64,000 bases of DNA from Mucilaginibacter terrenus (GCF_003432065.1 NZ_QWDE01000001.1:2046001-2110000), one strand, 5' to 3'; shown: positions 1 to 8,685, counted from the first letter of the stretch. The notes: generated by a model from the sequence alone, not told the origin. Made by a program: numbers and translations.

Positions 1-536
1 CCATCATAAGCGATGTAAAGCGGAATAATACCCAGCACGCCGAAAGAACAATCAACCAGGCTCCAGAAGATTGGGATACCCCTTATTGGCCCCATAATAA
101 AAGCGAGCGGCAGTATCATCACGCAAGCGATCATTCCGAATTGAACCACCCAGATGTTCTGCAACGGCTTAAGCCACGGACCAATAAACAGCACAGCCAA
201 CATTACATGCGCGAAGGCCAGCCAATCGGTACCGTAACTTAGAAATGGGTATGTATTGTTGCTTGTCTTTATTGCTCCGTAGACTGTGTCCAGCCAATGT
301 TGAACATATTGTGGCAAATCGTTGCTTTGATTTGCCATCCATTTAAGCTCAGTTTCCAGCGGGAATGCGGTAACTCCGCTAATAAACAAGCCGAATATAA
401 CAATGCCAATGCAAAGCCTGGTTCGGCGCATGAGGTGTTCGTAGTTTATCGTATGCATTGATTTTATAGGGCTTTTCAGATCTTCGATGTGCCGGTTCAG
501 GCAAGCGCTGTTGCCGGCGGGCAATGTTGTATTCAT
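1..536 (-). CDS. Membrane protein of the XrtN operon (partial, C-terminus outside window)
   Basis: An open frame starts with ATG at 536 and runs without a stop off the left edge (178 full codons visible). Its start overlaps the xrtN stop codon in an ATGA (533-536), so it is the last visible gene of the same operon. About 45 residues of soluble N-terminus are followed by a hydrophobic segment (near residues 40-56), an extracytoplasmic-looking stretch, and three more hydrophobic segments near residues 100-115, 128-145 and 158-175. I do not recognise the family. Tight coupling to the exosortase suggests an accessory role in the same sorting system, but that is inference from position only. Confidence 0.7.
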   Translation of the reverse strand, partial: MNTTLPAGNSACLNRHIEDLKSPIKSMHTINYEHLMRRTRLCIGIVIFGLFISGVTAFPLETELKWMANQSNDLPQYVQHWLDTVYGAIKTSNNTYPFLSYGTDWLAFAHVMLAVLFIGPWLKPLQNIWVVQFGMIACVMILPLAFIMGPIRGIPIFWSLVDCSFGVLGIIPLYIAYD

Positions 537-1870
537 TTTATTGTTGTTGATGTTTTAAACAGGTTTTTACTTAAAAGTTCCCCTACTCTTTCGCGCAATG
601 CTTGCGGTGAGGATGCGCTGACATTTACAAGGTAAAACCGGCTGCCGCTTTTTGCAGCAGTCCAGCGCCATGCAAACTGGTCCACTGTTTTTATGCTGCC
701 GTTGTCAAACCACCATGCCGAGTAAAGGCGATCTGTACCTTTTTGCAGCGTAGCGAGGTAAATCCGGGTATTGCCAACCATCTCCTGGCGGATGTTGGTA
801 AAGGTGTAGCCGCTGCCTACCCAGCAGATCATAGGGTCATGTTCAGGAGCGTAAAAGGCGGCCGGCTTACAGTAAATGAGCGTACGCCGGTTCTCAAACT
901 TCATGATACCACCATCCATCTGCTGTTGGCTGTAGCCGTTAATAGTAAAGTTTGCTGCAGGTTTTACAAAGCTGTCGGCACTGGTTACCCGTACCGCTGT
1001 AAACATAATGGCAGCCAACAGTAAAGCATGTAACCACGGGTAATGGAGCGCAGGCTCAATAGCGGCACCAACAGCACTGCGCCCGTTCCCGAGGCGGATA
1101 AGGATAGGTTTAGTAAGTACTAAAAGTGGTAAAAGCACGTATACGGCCAGGCAAATAATGCCAATCACATCATGAAAGAATGTGCCCGGCATGATCTTGA
1201 AAATCACAATAAACAGTATCCTGAAGAAGTTGCCAAGCACATTGAGTGCTACAGCAAAGCCGACATACAGCAATATGGATAGAACACTTAAAAACTTGCC
1301 AACATGCTTTTGATACCATGCCAGTACGAACAGGCCGATAATCACCGACATTACCAGCATGTTGAGCCCTGCGCAAGCAGTATCTATAGAGAACTCGTAT
1401 TTGCCCAATTGAATTTGGTTACCCACAGCACTGGCCTGCATACCCAGCAAGTTTACTACAGCCGCTACCTTCTCGGTAAGCCACAAACGCATGGGGAACT
1501 CCCACAAGCGTGTAAAATGCCTGAACACGGGCGAAATAAGCAGCAGCAGGAACAACAGTATGTTACTCACCCGCCCAAAGCTACTTTCTATAAGCAGCAG
1601 CGCGGCAAACAGCATGGCCAGGAAAAACAGCGTATTAACCGGCATCAGCATAGCCAGGGTAATGAACAGCAGCGCGGGAGCCAGGTAGCGTAATGACCGC
1701 CGCTGCGCATCCATTGTGCAGATGTATGGCACCAGCATTAACCCGCAAATCATTTCTGCCGTCCAGTTAAAATAATGAGGCACAAACCATAACAGCAGCC
1801 CTGAATAAATGGCAACCAGAACCACTGCAGCATGCCATTTAAGCGGCAGTTTTAATGTTAAAGCTATCAT
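533..1870 (-). CDS. xrtN: Exosortase N (XrtN), polytopic transpeptidase-like sorting enzyme
   Basis: This 445-residue inner-membrane protein has the exosortase/archaeosortase core. The presumed catalytic triad is visible as Cys166 (in TACAGLN), Arg217 (in GNFFRILF) and His233 (in FFHDVIG), all within a run of about 8-9 hydrophobic helices over residues 10-260. After a final helix near 278-295 comes a ~145-residue soluble C-terminal region with a CWVGSGY motif, resembling the EpsI-like domain fused to some exosortases. Exosortases recognise a C-terminal PEP-type motif plus transmembrane helix plus basic tail and are thought to cleave it. The protein two bases upstream (1873-4383) ends in just such a tail, which is the known XrtN/VIT pairing. 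The call therefore rests on both sequence and context. Confidence 0.9.
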   Translation of the reverse strand: MIALTLKLPLKWHAAVVLVAIYSGLLLWFVPHYFNWTAEMICGLMLVPYICTMDAQRRSLRYLAPALLFITLAMLMPVNTLFFLAMLFAALLLIESSFGRVSNILLFLLLLISPVFRHFTRLWEFPMRLWLTEKVAAVVNLLGMQASAVGNQIQLGKYEFSIDTACAGLNMLVMSVIIGLFVLAWYQKHVGKFLSVLSILLYVGFAVALNVLGNFFRILFIVIFKIMPGTFFHDVIGIICLAVYVLLPLLVLTKPILIRLGNGRSAVGAAIEPALHYPWLHALLLAAIMFTAVRVTSADSFVKPAANFTINGYSQQQMDGGIMKFENRRTLIYCKPAAFYAPEHDPMICWVGSGYTFTNIRQEMVGNTRIYLATLQKGTDRLYSAWWFDNGSIKTVDQFAWRWTAAKSGSRFYLVNVSASSPQALRERVGELLSKNLFKTSTTIK

Positions 1871-1872
1871 GA

Positions 1873-4383
1873 TTATAATTGCGGAACTGCTTTTTTAGAC
1901 CGGTAGATGAACGTTGCCACTATAGCTGCACCGAGGATAATAAGCAGCCATTCCTGTGGTTCCGGGGCAGCACCGGAAGACTTCATAGAAGCGTTCTTCA
2001 GGCTGTCCTTATTTTCGTCAATGCCGAAGCGTTTGTAATCCTCCTGCGTTTCCAGCACGATCATGCTGGACACGGGCGAAACAATATACGCTTGTTCTGC
2101 CTCGGCTACATTGGTGGTATCAACATCCCCGTGTTTAAAGTATTCCGGACCAACCTTTTTCATGATATCATTGTAAGCAAACAAGCGCAGCAGATGATCA
2201 GGCGCCTGTCCGGACGCGCTACCTTCAGTTTTGCTGATGTTGAACCCGGCTGCTGCGATAGCAGTGACAAAATCATTCTCCGGACTTTTTGTAAATTGCT
2301 TATTGTTCAACAATGCGAAGAGTTCCCGCGGGGCGCCCTCACTGTAGTTAAAAACTCTCATCTCTTTCAAAGCTTTCAAGTACGGAGTAAGCTTTGTGCC
2401 AATGTTAAACACCCTTACTTGCCTTGGCTCTTTTAAGTATGATGTTAGTTCATTGGCGAAGCCACTGCCGTCCAGGTCCGTCAGGTTTGGCGATGCACCA
2501 TCGCTTTTGGTGATCACCAGCGCTGTAGCAGGTTCTTTTATCTGGCTAAACGGGAACAAGCTAAAGTTTTGACTACGTAACAGCTGGAATAGTTCATCTG
2601 CATTTTCATCAGTCAGCCGCACCAGCTTATCGTAGTAAACATAAACCGGTTGGTTGCCAGCAGCCCGATAAGCCGCTTTAAATTCCTCTTCCGTCCAGGC
2701 GCTGTTCACATCCAGGTACACAGCTTTCGGTTCAAAGGCTTCGTAGGCGGGTACATCCTCGCTTACCTTATAATTTTGGCCTGCAAAGCTGAAGGCAGTT
2801 GCTGATAGTGCCGGCGCATCGCAGGATAGTTCCCACTCCGGCTGGTAAGTGCCGGTTCCACTGTAAAGGTCTACCCCACTTTGCTTAAATATTGATGGAA
2901 TTTGCAGGTCAGCCGGTTTGTTGCTGTAGCAAAGCTGCAGCGTTTCAACAGCAGTCCTGGCATCAGGCCCCTCAAAAAAGGTATTCTCATACAGTAATCT
3001 TTTGCCCTGCAGCCGTAGCGGACTGGTGATACCTATTCTAAAGCGGCGGTTCTCTTTGGTGGTACACGGAAACACGCGCACGCTTACCGTATTACCCTCC
3101 TGCCAGTGCACAACCGATGGGTCATGCTGCTCTACACCTACAATGGTCTTGTACACAGTGTCAGCCTTAGCTTTGGTTGTTAGCCTTGATTTTTCTTCCC
3201 TGCCGTTTATCCATAATGATAACGAACTCACTACCGATCCCTCGGGCATGTGGAAGGTGTAAATAGCCTCTTGGTTGTTCCATTCCCAGTTACTGTTATT
3301 GCGTAACGTAAGTGTCTTTTCGGTATAGGCGAAACGGTACTCGGGGAAAAGTTTTACGTTGCTGATAACACTTACCGTTTGCAGTTGGTCGCCGCTCCAG
3401 AGCCGTTCCTGCGCCTGGTGACGCGAGTTGTACATGGCTTTGAGTATGTTAATTTGATCACTTTCATCCAGATTAGGTTTCTCGAAGAACAACGTTGCAA
3501 GTACCACCAGCGGGTCGTGCTCTTTTTTTGCGTCGAAAGACATAGTAGGGAAGCCGCCCCAAAAAAGGTTACCATCAGGGCTTACTTCGTGGTATACCAA
3601 ACCTGCCTTCATTATCCGCTCGGTAACCGGCGTGCGTTCCAGTTGGCGGCTCACCGCTACCCAGGTGGGCAATTTGCCTTCATTAAGTGTGTTTTGATTC
3701 ACAGCGAAGTTGATCTTATCGCTTGCCTGTCCCCAATAGAACAGGAACACACCCGCTATAACAACCGGCACCGCAAACCCCGCAACAGCCGCATACAACA
3801 CCCGTTTGTCGTCCCTGTAAGCACGAATGATGATCCGTATGGCAACAATGGCCATCAGCATGGGGATATAGGTATGAAAAGATATGCCAATAGCTATCAT
3901 GCCTACTATGCTAACGATGTACAACGGCAGCAGGTAAAAAGCATAATACAGGAACAGCGCCAGCGCGATCCCGAGCAGCAGGAAAACAACGTACTTAATA
4001 AATCCCTGCATATCCTTGTAGCGGGCAGCCAGGGTAAGTGCCAGTGATGATACAACTATCCATATGCACAGCCAGTCGGTACTGTCTTCAAATACATTCA
4101 TCTCCCGGTTTAATGCAAATGCGCTGATGAACCATATTACCAGCAGATAAGCGGTATACTCCGCCTTACCCTTACTTAAGTGCCAACGGTGCTGTTTAAA
4201 CGCTGTGGAAAACACCGCCACACTCATTAAAATGGATATGATGTAATTGGCGAAGAACTTACCAAAGTTATCACGCCCGGGAAATGTATCGGCTACCAAA
4301 AACAAGCCGAACGAGGCAATAATAACCCCTATGCAAACCAGCCCGAATTTGTCTGCCCAAAAATAACTGACGATCTTTTTCAT
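1873..4383 (-). CDS. XrtN-system VIT domain protein with C-terminal PEP-like sorting signal
   Basis: This is an 836-residue membrane protein. Residues ~15-220 contain about seven or eight hydrophobic helices. A VIT (vault protein inter-alpha-trypsin) domain follows at about 335-460, with the YTFHMPEGSVVSSLSLWING core, and then a long soluble region. The last 31 residues (806-836) form a sorting tail: an APEPQEW motif, a hydrophobic helix and a basic end (YRSKKA). This is the architecture of the dedicated single target found beside XrtN in Bacteroidota. It ends 2 bp before xrtN. An operator-like element (4393-4420) lies 9 bp before its ATG. What the VIT region binds is unknown. Confidence 0.88.
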   Translation of the reverse strand: MKKIVSYFWADKFGLVCIGVIIASFGLFLVADTFPGRDNFGKFFANYIISILMSVAVFSTAFKQHRWHLSKGKAEYTAYLLVIWFISAFALNREMNVFEDSTDWLCIWIVVSSLALTLAARYKDMQGFIKYVVFLLLGIALALFLYYAFYLLPLYIVSIVGMIAIGISFHTYIPMLMAIVAIRIIIRAYRDDKRVLYAAVAGFAVPVVIAGVFLFYWGQASDKINFAVNQNTLNEGKLPTWVAVSRQLERTPVTERIMKAGLVYHEVSPDGNLFWGGFPTMSFDAKKEHDPLVVLATLFFEKPNLDESDQINILKAMYNSRHQAQERLWSGDQLQTVSVISNVKLFPEYRFAYTEKTLTLRNNSNWEWNNQEAIYTFHMPEGSVVSSLSLWINGREEKSRLTTKAKADTVYKTIVGVEQHDPSVVHWQEGNTVSVRVFPCTTKENRRFRIGITSPLRLQGKRLLYENTFFEGPDARTAVETLQLCYSNKPADLQIPSIFKQSGVDLYSGTGTYQPEWELSCDAPALSATAFSFAGQNYKVSEDVPAYEAFEPKAVYLDVNSAWTEEEFKAAYRAAGNQPVYVYYDKLVRLTDENADELFQLLRSQNFSLFPFSQIKEPATALVITKSDGASPNLTDLDGSGFANELTSYLKEPRQVRVFNIGTKLTPYLKALKEMRVFNYSEGAPRELFALLNNKQFTKSPENDFVTAIAAAGFNISKTEGSASGQAPDHLLRLFAYNDIMKKVGPEYFKHGDVDTTNVAEAEQAYIVSPVSSMIVLETQEDYKRFGIDENKDSLKNASMKSSGAAPEPQEWLLIILGAAIVATFIYRSKKAVPQL

Positions 4384-4392
4384 TTTTGTGTA

Positions 4393-4420
4393 TTTAAAAG
4401 TACTTTGAATTTAAAAGTAA
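4393..4420. promoter_or_regulatory. Operator-like element upstream of the VIT/xrtN genes
   Basis: An imperfect inverted repeat TACTTTG (4401-4407), 5 bases, AAAAGTA (4413-4419) is embedded in a 28-base stretch. That stretch aligns almost base for base with 5330-5356, upstream of the membrane protein/winged-helix pair. It lies just before the VIT gene start. The most economical reader is the winged-helix regulator encoded next door (4435-4737). That assignment is inferred; the repeat itself is seen. Confidence 0.55.
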
Positions 4421-4434
4421 ATAGTTAAAAAAAA

Positions 4435-4737
4435 TTAGGCTTTCTGCTGCCTAATTAAATTTTCAAGCTCCTGCAGGTGCCGCTTGAATGCTGCCCTGCC
4501 AAGTTCAGATGCTACATAACGGGTGTTGGGCTTCCTCCCCAAAAAAGTTTTATTCACCGTTATGTACTCCTCCTTCTCCAGCGCTTTCAGGTGCGAGGCC
4601 AGGTTGCCGTCGGTTACGTCCAGCAGTTCCTTCAGCGAATTAAAGTCGTAGCTCTCGTTAGCCACCAGCACGCTCATTATCTGCAGCCGGATGCGGTTCT
4701 CAAAAGCTTTATCAAAATTATTTAGCGTTACTTTCAC
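4435..4737 (-). CDS. Winged-helix transcriptional regulator (MarR/ArsR-like, HTH_34 type)
   Basis: This 100-residue DNA-binding protein has an RLQIMSVL helix, a recognition region around DVTDGNLASHLKALEKEEYI (residues ~40-60) and a wing with KTFLGRKPNTRYVAS, followed by a C-terminal helix. This matches the small stand-alone winged-helix family of the HTH_34 type. The start is GTG at 4737, overlapping the stop of the upstream membrane protein gene as GTGA (4734-4737), so the two are translationally coupled. Such regulator/membrane-protein pairs are common in Bacteroidota. The repeated TACTTTG-N5-CAAAGTA element flanking it is a plausible binding site, giving autoregulation and control of the XrtN genes downstream. 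Confidence 0.85.
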   Translation of the reverse strand: MKVTLNNFDKAFENRIRLQIMSVLVANESYDFNSLKELLDVTDGNLASHLKALEKEEYITVNKTFLGRKPNTRYVASELGRAAFKRHLQELENLIRQQKA

Positions 4738-5330
4738 CTGTCGTATTTAAAGTGCATAACGGTACCATACAAAATATGCAGTATACCAAAGCCAAAGGCC
4801 CAAAAAAACAAACCATAACCTGTAAAGATACCGGCCATTAAACCCAGCGCAATTTCGCAAATGCCAAGCCATTTTACATCACCAAAAGTGTACTGGCTTG
4901 CAGCAACTACGGCCAGGCCGTAAAATATTAAACAAGCAGATGCTATTAACCATACATAACCGTTGTACCACATGGTTAAAGCAAAGCCCCCACCGGTAAG
5001 CAAAGGCAGCGCGCCTGCCATAAGCATGTTCTGGCTGCTCTTGTTCCAAATGGACTGACCACTGCGGCGTGCCTTACGGTAAGTAAGCAAGATGCCGGTA
5101 GTTACAGCAAAGAAAAGCACCACCAGCGCCAGGGTAAACAGCTGTATGTCCAGCGCCTTAAAATCATATATCGGCTGAAGATATAACATGCGGTATGCCA
5201 GGAACGCACCAATTAGCGCGTAAATACCTGCCATAACACCCGACAGCCCGCTAAGGGTGATGAACCGGGTACTGCGCTCCATAATGTTCTTTATCGAGCT
5301 GATCTCGTCAATAAGGTCTTTATCTTCCAT
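4734..5330 (-). CDS. Integral membrane protein co-transcribed with winged-helix regulator
   Basis: This 198-residue protein begins with a short charged N-terminus (EDKDLIDEISSIKNIMERSTRF) and then has about five to six hydrophobic helices (roughly 25-45, 65-85, 105-122, 127-145, 152-168, 170-190). I do not recognise a functional family. The coupled GTGA overlap with the winged-helix gene suggests it senses or modulates something for that regulator, or is simply its regulated target. The ATG at 5330 directly abuts the operator-like repeat at 5330-5356, so binding there would strongly affect expression of the pair. Confidence 0.75.
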   Translation of the reverse strand: MEDKDLIDEISSIKNIMERSTRFITLSGLSGVMAGIYALIGAFLAYRMLYLQPIYDFKALDIQLFTLALVVLFFAVTTGILLTYRKARRSGQSIWNKSSQNMLMAGALPLLTGGGFALTMWYNGYVWLIASACLIFYGLAVVAASQYTFGDVKWLGICEIALGLMAGIFTGYGLFFWAFGFGILHILYGTVMHFKYDR

Positions 5331-5356
5331 TTAAAGTACTTTGTACTTCAAAGTAA
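5330..5356. promoter_or_regulatory. Operator-like element upstream of membrane protein/regulator pair
   Basis: A perfect inverted repeat TACTTTG (5337-5343), TACTT (5344-5348), CAAAGTA (5349-5355) lies in a 27-base stretch matching 4393-4420. It touches the ATG of the 5330 gene. An autoregulatory site for the winged-helix protein is inferred. Confidence 0.6.
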
Positions 5357-5423
5357 CGCAACATAATTTGATCCTGCAAGAGGAAAATGAAAATAGATGT
5401 AAATTTTTGTAGGTTTTGTTTAA

Positions 5424-5450
5424 TGCCGGCGGCAAGACAGCACGCCGGCA
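5424..5450. repeat. GC-rich hairpin after the XRE regulator gene
   Basis: Perfect 8-base arms TGCCGGCG (5424-5431) and CGCCGGCA (5443-5450) flank an 11-base loop. The hairpin lies 17 bp beyond the stop of the minus-strand XRE gene, so it could terminate that transcript, but no good U-tract follows on that strand. Confidence 0.5.
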
Positions 5451-5466
5451 CGGTAGAAAGAATGCG

Positions 5467-5688
5467 TTATGCTACCTGCATTACAGGTTTCAGCATGTCA
5501 AAAAGGTCCGTTTCCAGTGCGCGGCAAAGCTCAATAAGCCTGCTTACGGTGATGGAGGTATAGCCCAGTTCCATTTTGCTGTAGGCGTTTTGCGACATGT
5601 TAAGCTTGTACGCTATATACTCCTGGGTGTAATTAAGCTGCAGCCTCCTGGTTTTGATAGCCGCTGCAAGTGTTTTTTCATTTAACAT
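5467..5688 (-). CDS. XRE-family helix-turn-helix regulator
   Basis: This 73-residue protein is almost entirely one Cro/C1-type HTH domain: an IKTRRLQLNYTQEYIAYKL helix pair, a recognition helix at MSQNAYSKMELGYTSITV (about residues 31-48), and RLIELCRALETDLFDML at the end. Single-domain XRE proteins of this size are common in Bacteroidota. It stands alone on the minus strand, divergent from the PQQ dehydrogenase gene. The strong palindrome at 5836-5876 lies between the two and could be its operator. Targets are unknown. Confidence 0.85.
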   Translation of the reverse strand: MLNEKTLAAAIKTRRLQLNYTQEYIAYKLNMSQNAYSKMELGYTSITVSRLIELCRALETDLFDMLKPVMQVA

Positions 5689-5835
5689 GTAAGTGTCTGA
5701 TATTATGGTTCATTAACAACGGGTTAGGCATTTAGTTGTTGATAATTACGAGTATTCATTCCATATGGTTTTAATATTTAAGATTTACTCCTTCTTCAAA
5801 TTATAGGCACCCCCGATAGTGGCTATAACCATCGT

Positions 5836-5876
5836 TAAAACTTTTATTTAGTTATTTTCACTAAATAAAAGTTTTA
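5836..5876. promoter_or_regulatory. Perfect 17-bp-arm palindrome in divergent intergenic region
   Basis: TAAAACTTTTATTTAGT (5836-5852) is followed by a 7-base spacer and its exact reverse complement (5860-5876). It sits 77 bp before the PQQ dehydrogenase ATG and about 150 bp from the XRE gene start. It could be an operator for a dimeric regulator or an AT-rich hairpin in a leader RNA. The sequence alone does not decide between these. Confidence 0.6.
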
Positions 5877-5952
5877 TACTTTAATTTGCTTTATAACAGC
5901 TATTTTAGCCAGTGTTATCAACCAGTTAAACACCTAATTCTTCCAACCTTAT

Positions 5953-8664
5953 ATGTTTAAAACCTTTACCCTGTTCAAGGCGCTGCCGGCTGTACTACTG
6001 CTGAGCGTTGCTACCATTACCTTGCATGCGCAAACCCCTAAAAAGCCTGAGGAAAACCGTTTTACCAAAGTGGTACTGGCGCAGGATGTGCAAGAGCCTA
6101 TGCAGTTCCAGATCATGAAGGATGGTCGCGTTGTTTACGCCGAACGCAAGGGTAAGATAAAGGTTTATGACCCGGCCACCAACAAGATAGCCGTGATAGG
6201 CGAGTTTGCCGTTAGCACCAAGTATGTGAACAAAAAGGGTGAGGTAAGCGAAGGCGAGGACGGAATGCAGGGCGTTATACTCGACCCTGATTACGAGACC
6301 AATCATTGGATTTATTTATACTATGCACCCGCAGGCGATGTCGCCAAGAACACGCTGGAACGTTACGTTTGGCTGGGAAAAGAGATACTGCTGAACACCA
6401 AAAAAACCATTTTGGATGTGCCTACCCAGCGTGAGGAGTGCTGCCACGTAGGCGGCGGTATGCTGTTTGATAAGGATAAGAACCTGTACCTGAGCACCGG
6501 CGACAATACTTTTTCCCGCGCGAGCGATGGGTTTACGCCGCTGGACGAGCGCCCGGGTATGTCACCTGAGGACTCGCAAAAATCATCGTCGAACACCAAC
6601 GATTTGAGGGGCAAGATCCTGCGCATACATCCACAGGCAGATGGTACTTATACTATCCCGGCAGGGAACCTCTTCCCTCCCGGCACGCCGAAGACTAAAC
6701 CAGAAATATATACCATGGGAAACCGTAACCCATGGCGGCTCACCATTGACAGCAAAACAGGCTGGCTGTACTGGGGCGAAGTTGGTCCGGATGGATCAAA
6801 GGACGATTTTGAAAAGCGTGGTCCGCAATCTTACGACGAGTTTAACCAGGCTAAAAAGCCAGGCAACTACGGATGGCCGTACTTTGTTGGTGATAATAAG
6901 GCTTACCGCAAGTACGACTTCGCCACCAAACAATCAGGCGATTTTTTTAACGCCGAACACCCGGAGAACCATTCGCCCAACAGCAGCGGTTTGGTAGAAT
7001 TGCCGCCTGCAACACCTGCTTTCATTTGGTATGCTAAAGGCATCAGCGAAAAGTTCCCGCTGATGGAAAGTGGCGGTAACAGCGCGGTAGGTGGCCCTAT
7101 CTTTCGCCGCGCCGATTTTAAAAATCCTAAACGGCCCTTCCCTGAGTATTATGAAGGCAAATGGCTGATAACCGATTGGGTGCGCGGTTGGATAAACGTG
7201 GTAGAGATAGATGAGAACGGCAATTACAAAAGCATGGAGCGCTTTTTGCCAGAGCTAAAACTGCGCGGACCTATAGATATGAAGTTTGGCCCCGAAGGTG
7301 ACCTGTACGTGCTGGAGTATGGCAATGGTTACTTCCGCAACAATCCCGAGGCAGAACTTATCCGTATTGAATTTAACGGCGGCAACCGCAGGCCGCAGGT
7401 GCAGGCGGCTGCTAACAAAACAGCCGGTTCGGTACCCTTTAAGGTTAACCTGTCATCTGCAGGCACAAAAGACTTTGACGACGATGACGTACTTAGCTAT
7501 ACCTGGGCCATCACCAAAAATGGCAAACCCTACAAAACGCTAAAGGAACAAAATCCGTCGGTAACCTTTACTACACCGGGCGTTTATAAAGCCACCCTCA
7601 CTGTAGCCGACCTGAAAGGCTTAAAGAACAGCCAGGCAGTAACCATAAAAGCGGGTAACGAGCCACCGGTTGTTGCAGTTAATATCACTAAAGGTAATAG
7701 CAGCTTCTTCTTCCCGGGTAAAACCGTGACATACAAAGTAAACGTTAACGATAAGGAGGATGGCAGTTTGGCCAACAAGCGTATTTCTCCGTCCCAGGTG
7801 TCGGTAAGCGTTAACTACCTGTCCGAAGGTTACAACATGACCGCAATTGCCCAGAAACAGCAGGGTGTAGATGCCTCTGCTAAGTTTGCAGCCGGTATGG
7901 CGCTCATCAACAAAAGCGATTGCAGGTCTTGCCACGCTGTTAAAGAAAAATTGCTCGGTCCGGCTTTTATATCAGTTGCCAAAAAATACAAGAACGACCC
8001 TAACGCGGTAACTTACCTGTCTAAAAAGATAAAAACCGGCGGCTCGGGTGTATGGGGCGATGCCGCAATGCCTGCCCACCCTGCCCTGTCTGCTAACGAG
8101 CTGAATAGCGTAGTGAGATACATCATGAGCACGGCCACACCTCAAAAAGCACAAAAATCGATGCCGGTAAGCGGCACTTATGTAACGGCGATCCCGAAAG
8201 GCGATAACGAGAACGGCAGCTTTATCTTCCGCGCTGCGTATACAGATAAAGGGACCGGCACTGTAGCGCCTATACTGGGTGAAAACATTGTGGTACTACG
8301 CGGTCAGCTGGTGCCTGTTAAAGATGTTAGCGAAACGCACAACATGGTTTATAACCGCGACAGTACAGTTGCGGTAGTAAAAGATGGTGGCGCGTGGGTA
8401 AAGTTCGCCAAAACCGACCTGTCTGGCATCAAAAACCTTGAGCTGGCGCTTATTCCCCGCGGTCGCGGCACAGACCCGGTGAGTACCATTGAACTTCGCT
8501 CGGGAGCGCCTGATGGGAAGGTCATCAAATCATTTACCGGCAGCTACAATGGCCTGCAAAAACTAACCCTCGACCTGCCAGACGGACTTGGCGTAACAGA
8601 CCTTTACCTTGTATTTACCGGCACGCCGTTAAGATTTGGAACTGTAAAGTTTAATAATGATTAA
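5953..8664 (+). CDS. Secreted PQQ-dependent sugar dehydrogenase with PKD and cytochrome c domains
   Basis: The 903-residue protein has an N-terminal signal peptide (hydrophobic core to about residue 26, ending near LHAQTP). A glucose/sorbosone dehydrogenase beta-propeller spans about 35-470, with the GMQGVILDPDYETNHWIYLYY, GDNTFSR and YTMGNRNPWRLTID blocks. A PKD-like domain follows at about 476-566. A class I cytochrome c domain has its heme motif Cys657-Arg-Ser-Cys660-His661 and a candidate axial Met in DAAMPAHPAL. A beta-rich C-terminus resembles a carbohydrate-binding module. It probably oxidises sugars or glycan ends outside the cytoplasm and passes electrons to its own heme. This fusion is widespread in Bacteroidota. 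It reads alone, with RDD downstream by 21 bp. Confidence 0.88.
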   Translation: MFKTFTLFKALPAVLLLSVATITLHAQTPKKPEENRFTKVVLAQDVQEPMQFQIMKDGRVVYAERKGKIKVYDPATNKIAVIGEFAVSTKYVNKKGEVSEGEDGMQGVILDPDYETNHWIYLYYAPAGDVAKNTLERYVWLGKEILLNTKKTILDVPTQREECCHVGGGMLFDKDKNLYLSTGDNTFSRASDGFTPLDERPGMSPEDSQKSSSNTNDLRGKILRIHPQADGTYTIPAGNLFPPGTPKTKPEIYTMGNRNPWRLTIDSKTGWLYWGEVGPDGSKDDFEKRGPQSYDEFNQAKKPGNYGWPYFVGDNKAYRKYDFATKQSGDFFNAEHPENHSPNSSGLVELPPATPAFIWYAKGISEKFPLMESGGNSAVGGPIFRRADFKNPKRPFPEYYEGKWLITDWVRGWINVVEIDENGNYKSMERFLPELKLRGPIDMKFGPEGDLYVLEYGNGYFRNNPEAELIRIEFNGGNRRPQVQAAANKTAGSVPFKVNLSSAGTKDFDDDDVLSYTWAITKNGKPYKTLKEQNPSVTFTTPGVYKATLTVADLKGLKNSQAVTIKAGNEPPVVAVNITKGNSSFFFPGKTVTYKVNVNDKEDGSLANKRISPSQVSVSVNYLSEGYNMTAIAQKQQGVDASAKFAAGMALINKSDCRSCHAVKEKLLGPAFISVAKKYKNDPNAVTYLSKKIKTGGSGVWGDAAMPAHPALSANELNSVVRYIMSTATPQKAQKSMPVSGTYVTAIPKGDNENGSFIFRAAYTDKGTGTVAPILGENIVVLRGQLVPVKDVSETHNMVYNRDSTVAVVKDGGAWVKFAKTDLSGIKNLELALIPRGRGTDPVSTIELRSGAPDGKVIKSFTGSYNGLQKLTLDLPDGLGVTDLYLVFTGTPLRFGTVKFNND

Positions 8665-8685
8665 ACCGGGTACAGAGTTCAGCCA

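Noticed and set aside
743..1693. Plus-strand frames opposite xrtN
   Set aside because: Shadows of the xrtN coding strand; Gln/His-rich translations with no protein-like pattern.
3379..4047. 222-codon plus-strand frame opposite the VIT gene
   Set aside because: Long only because of codon bias on the real minus-strand gene; its translation has no recognisable domain.
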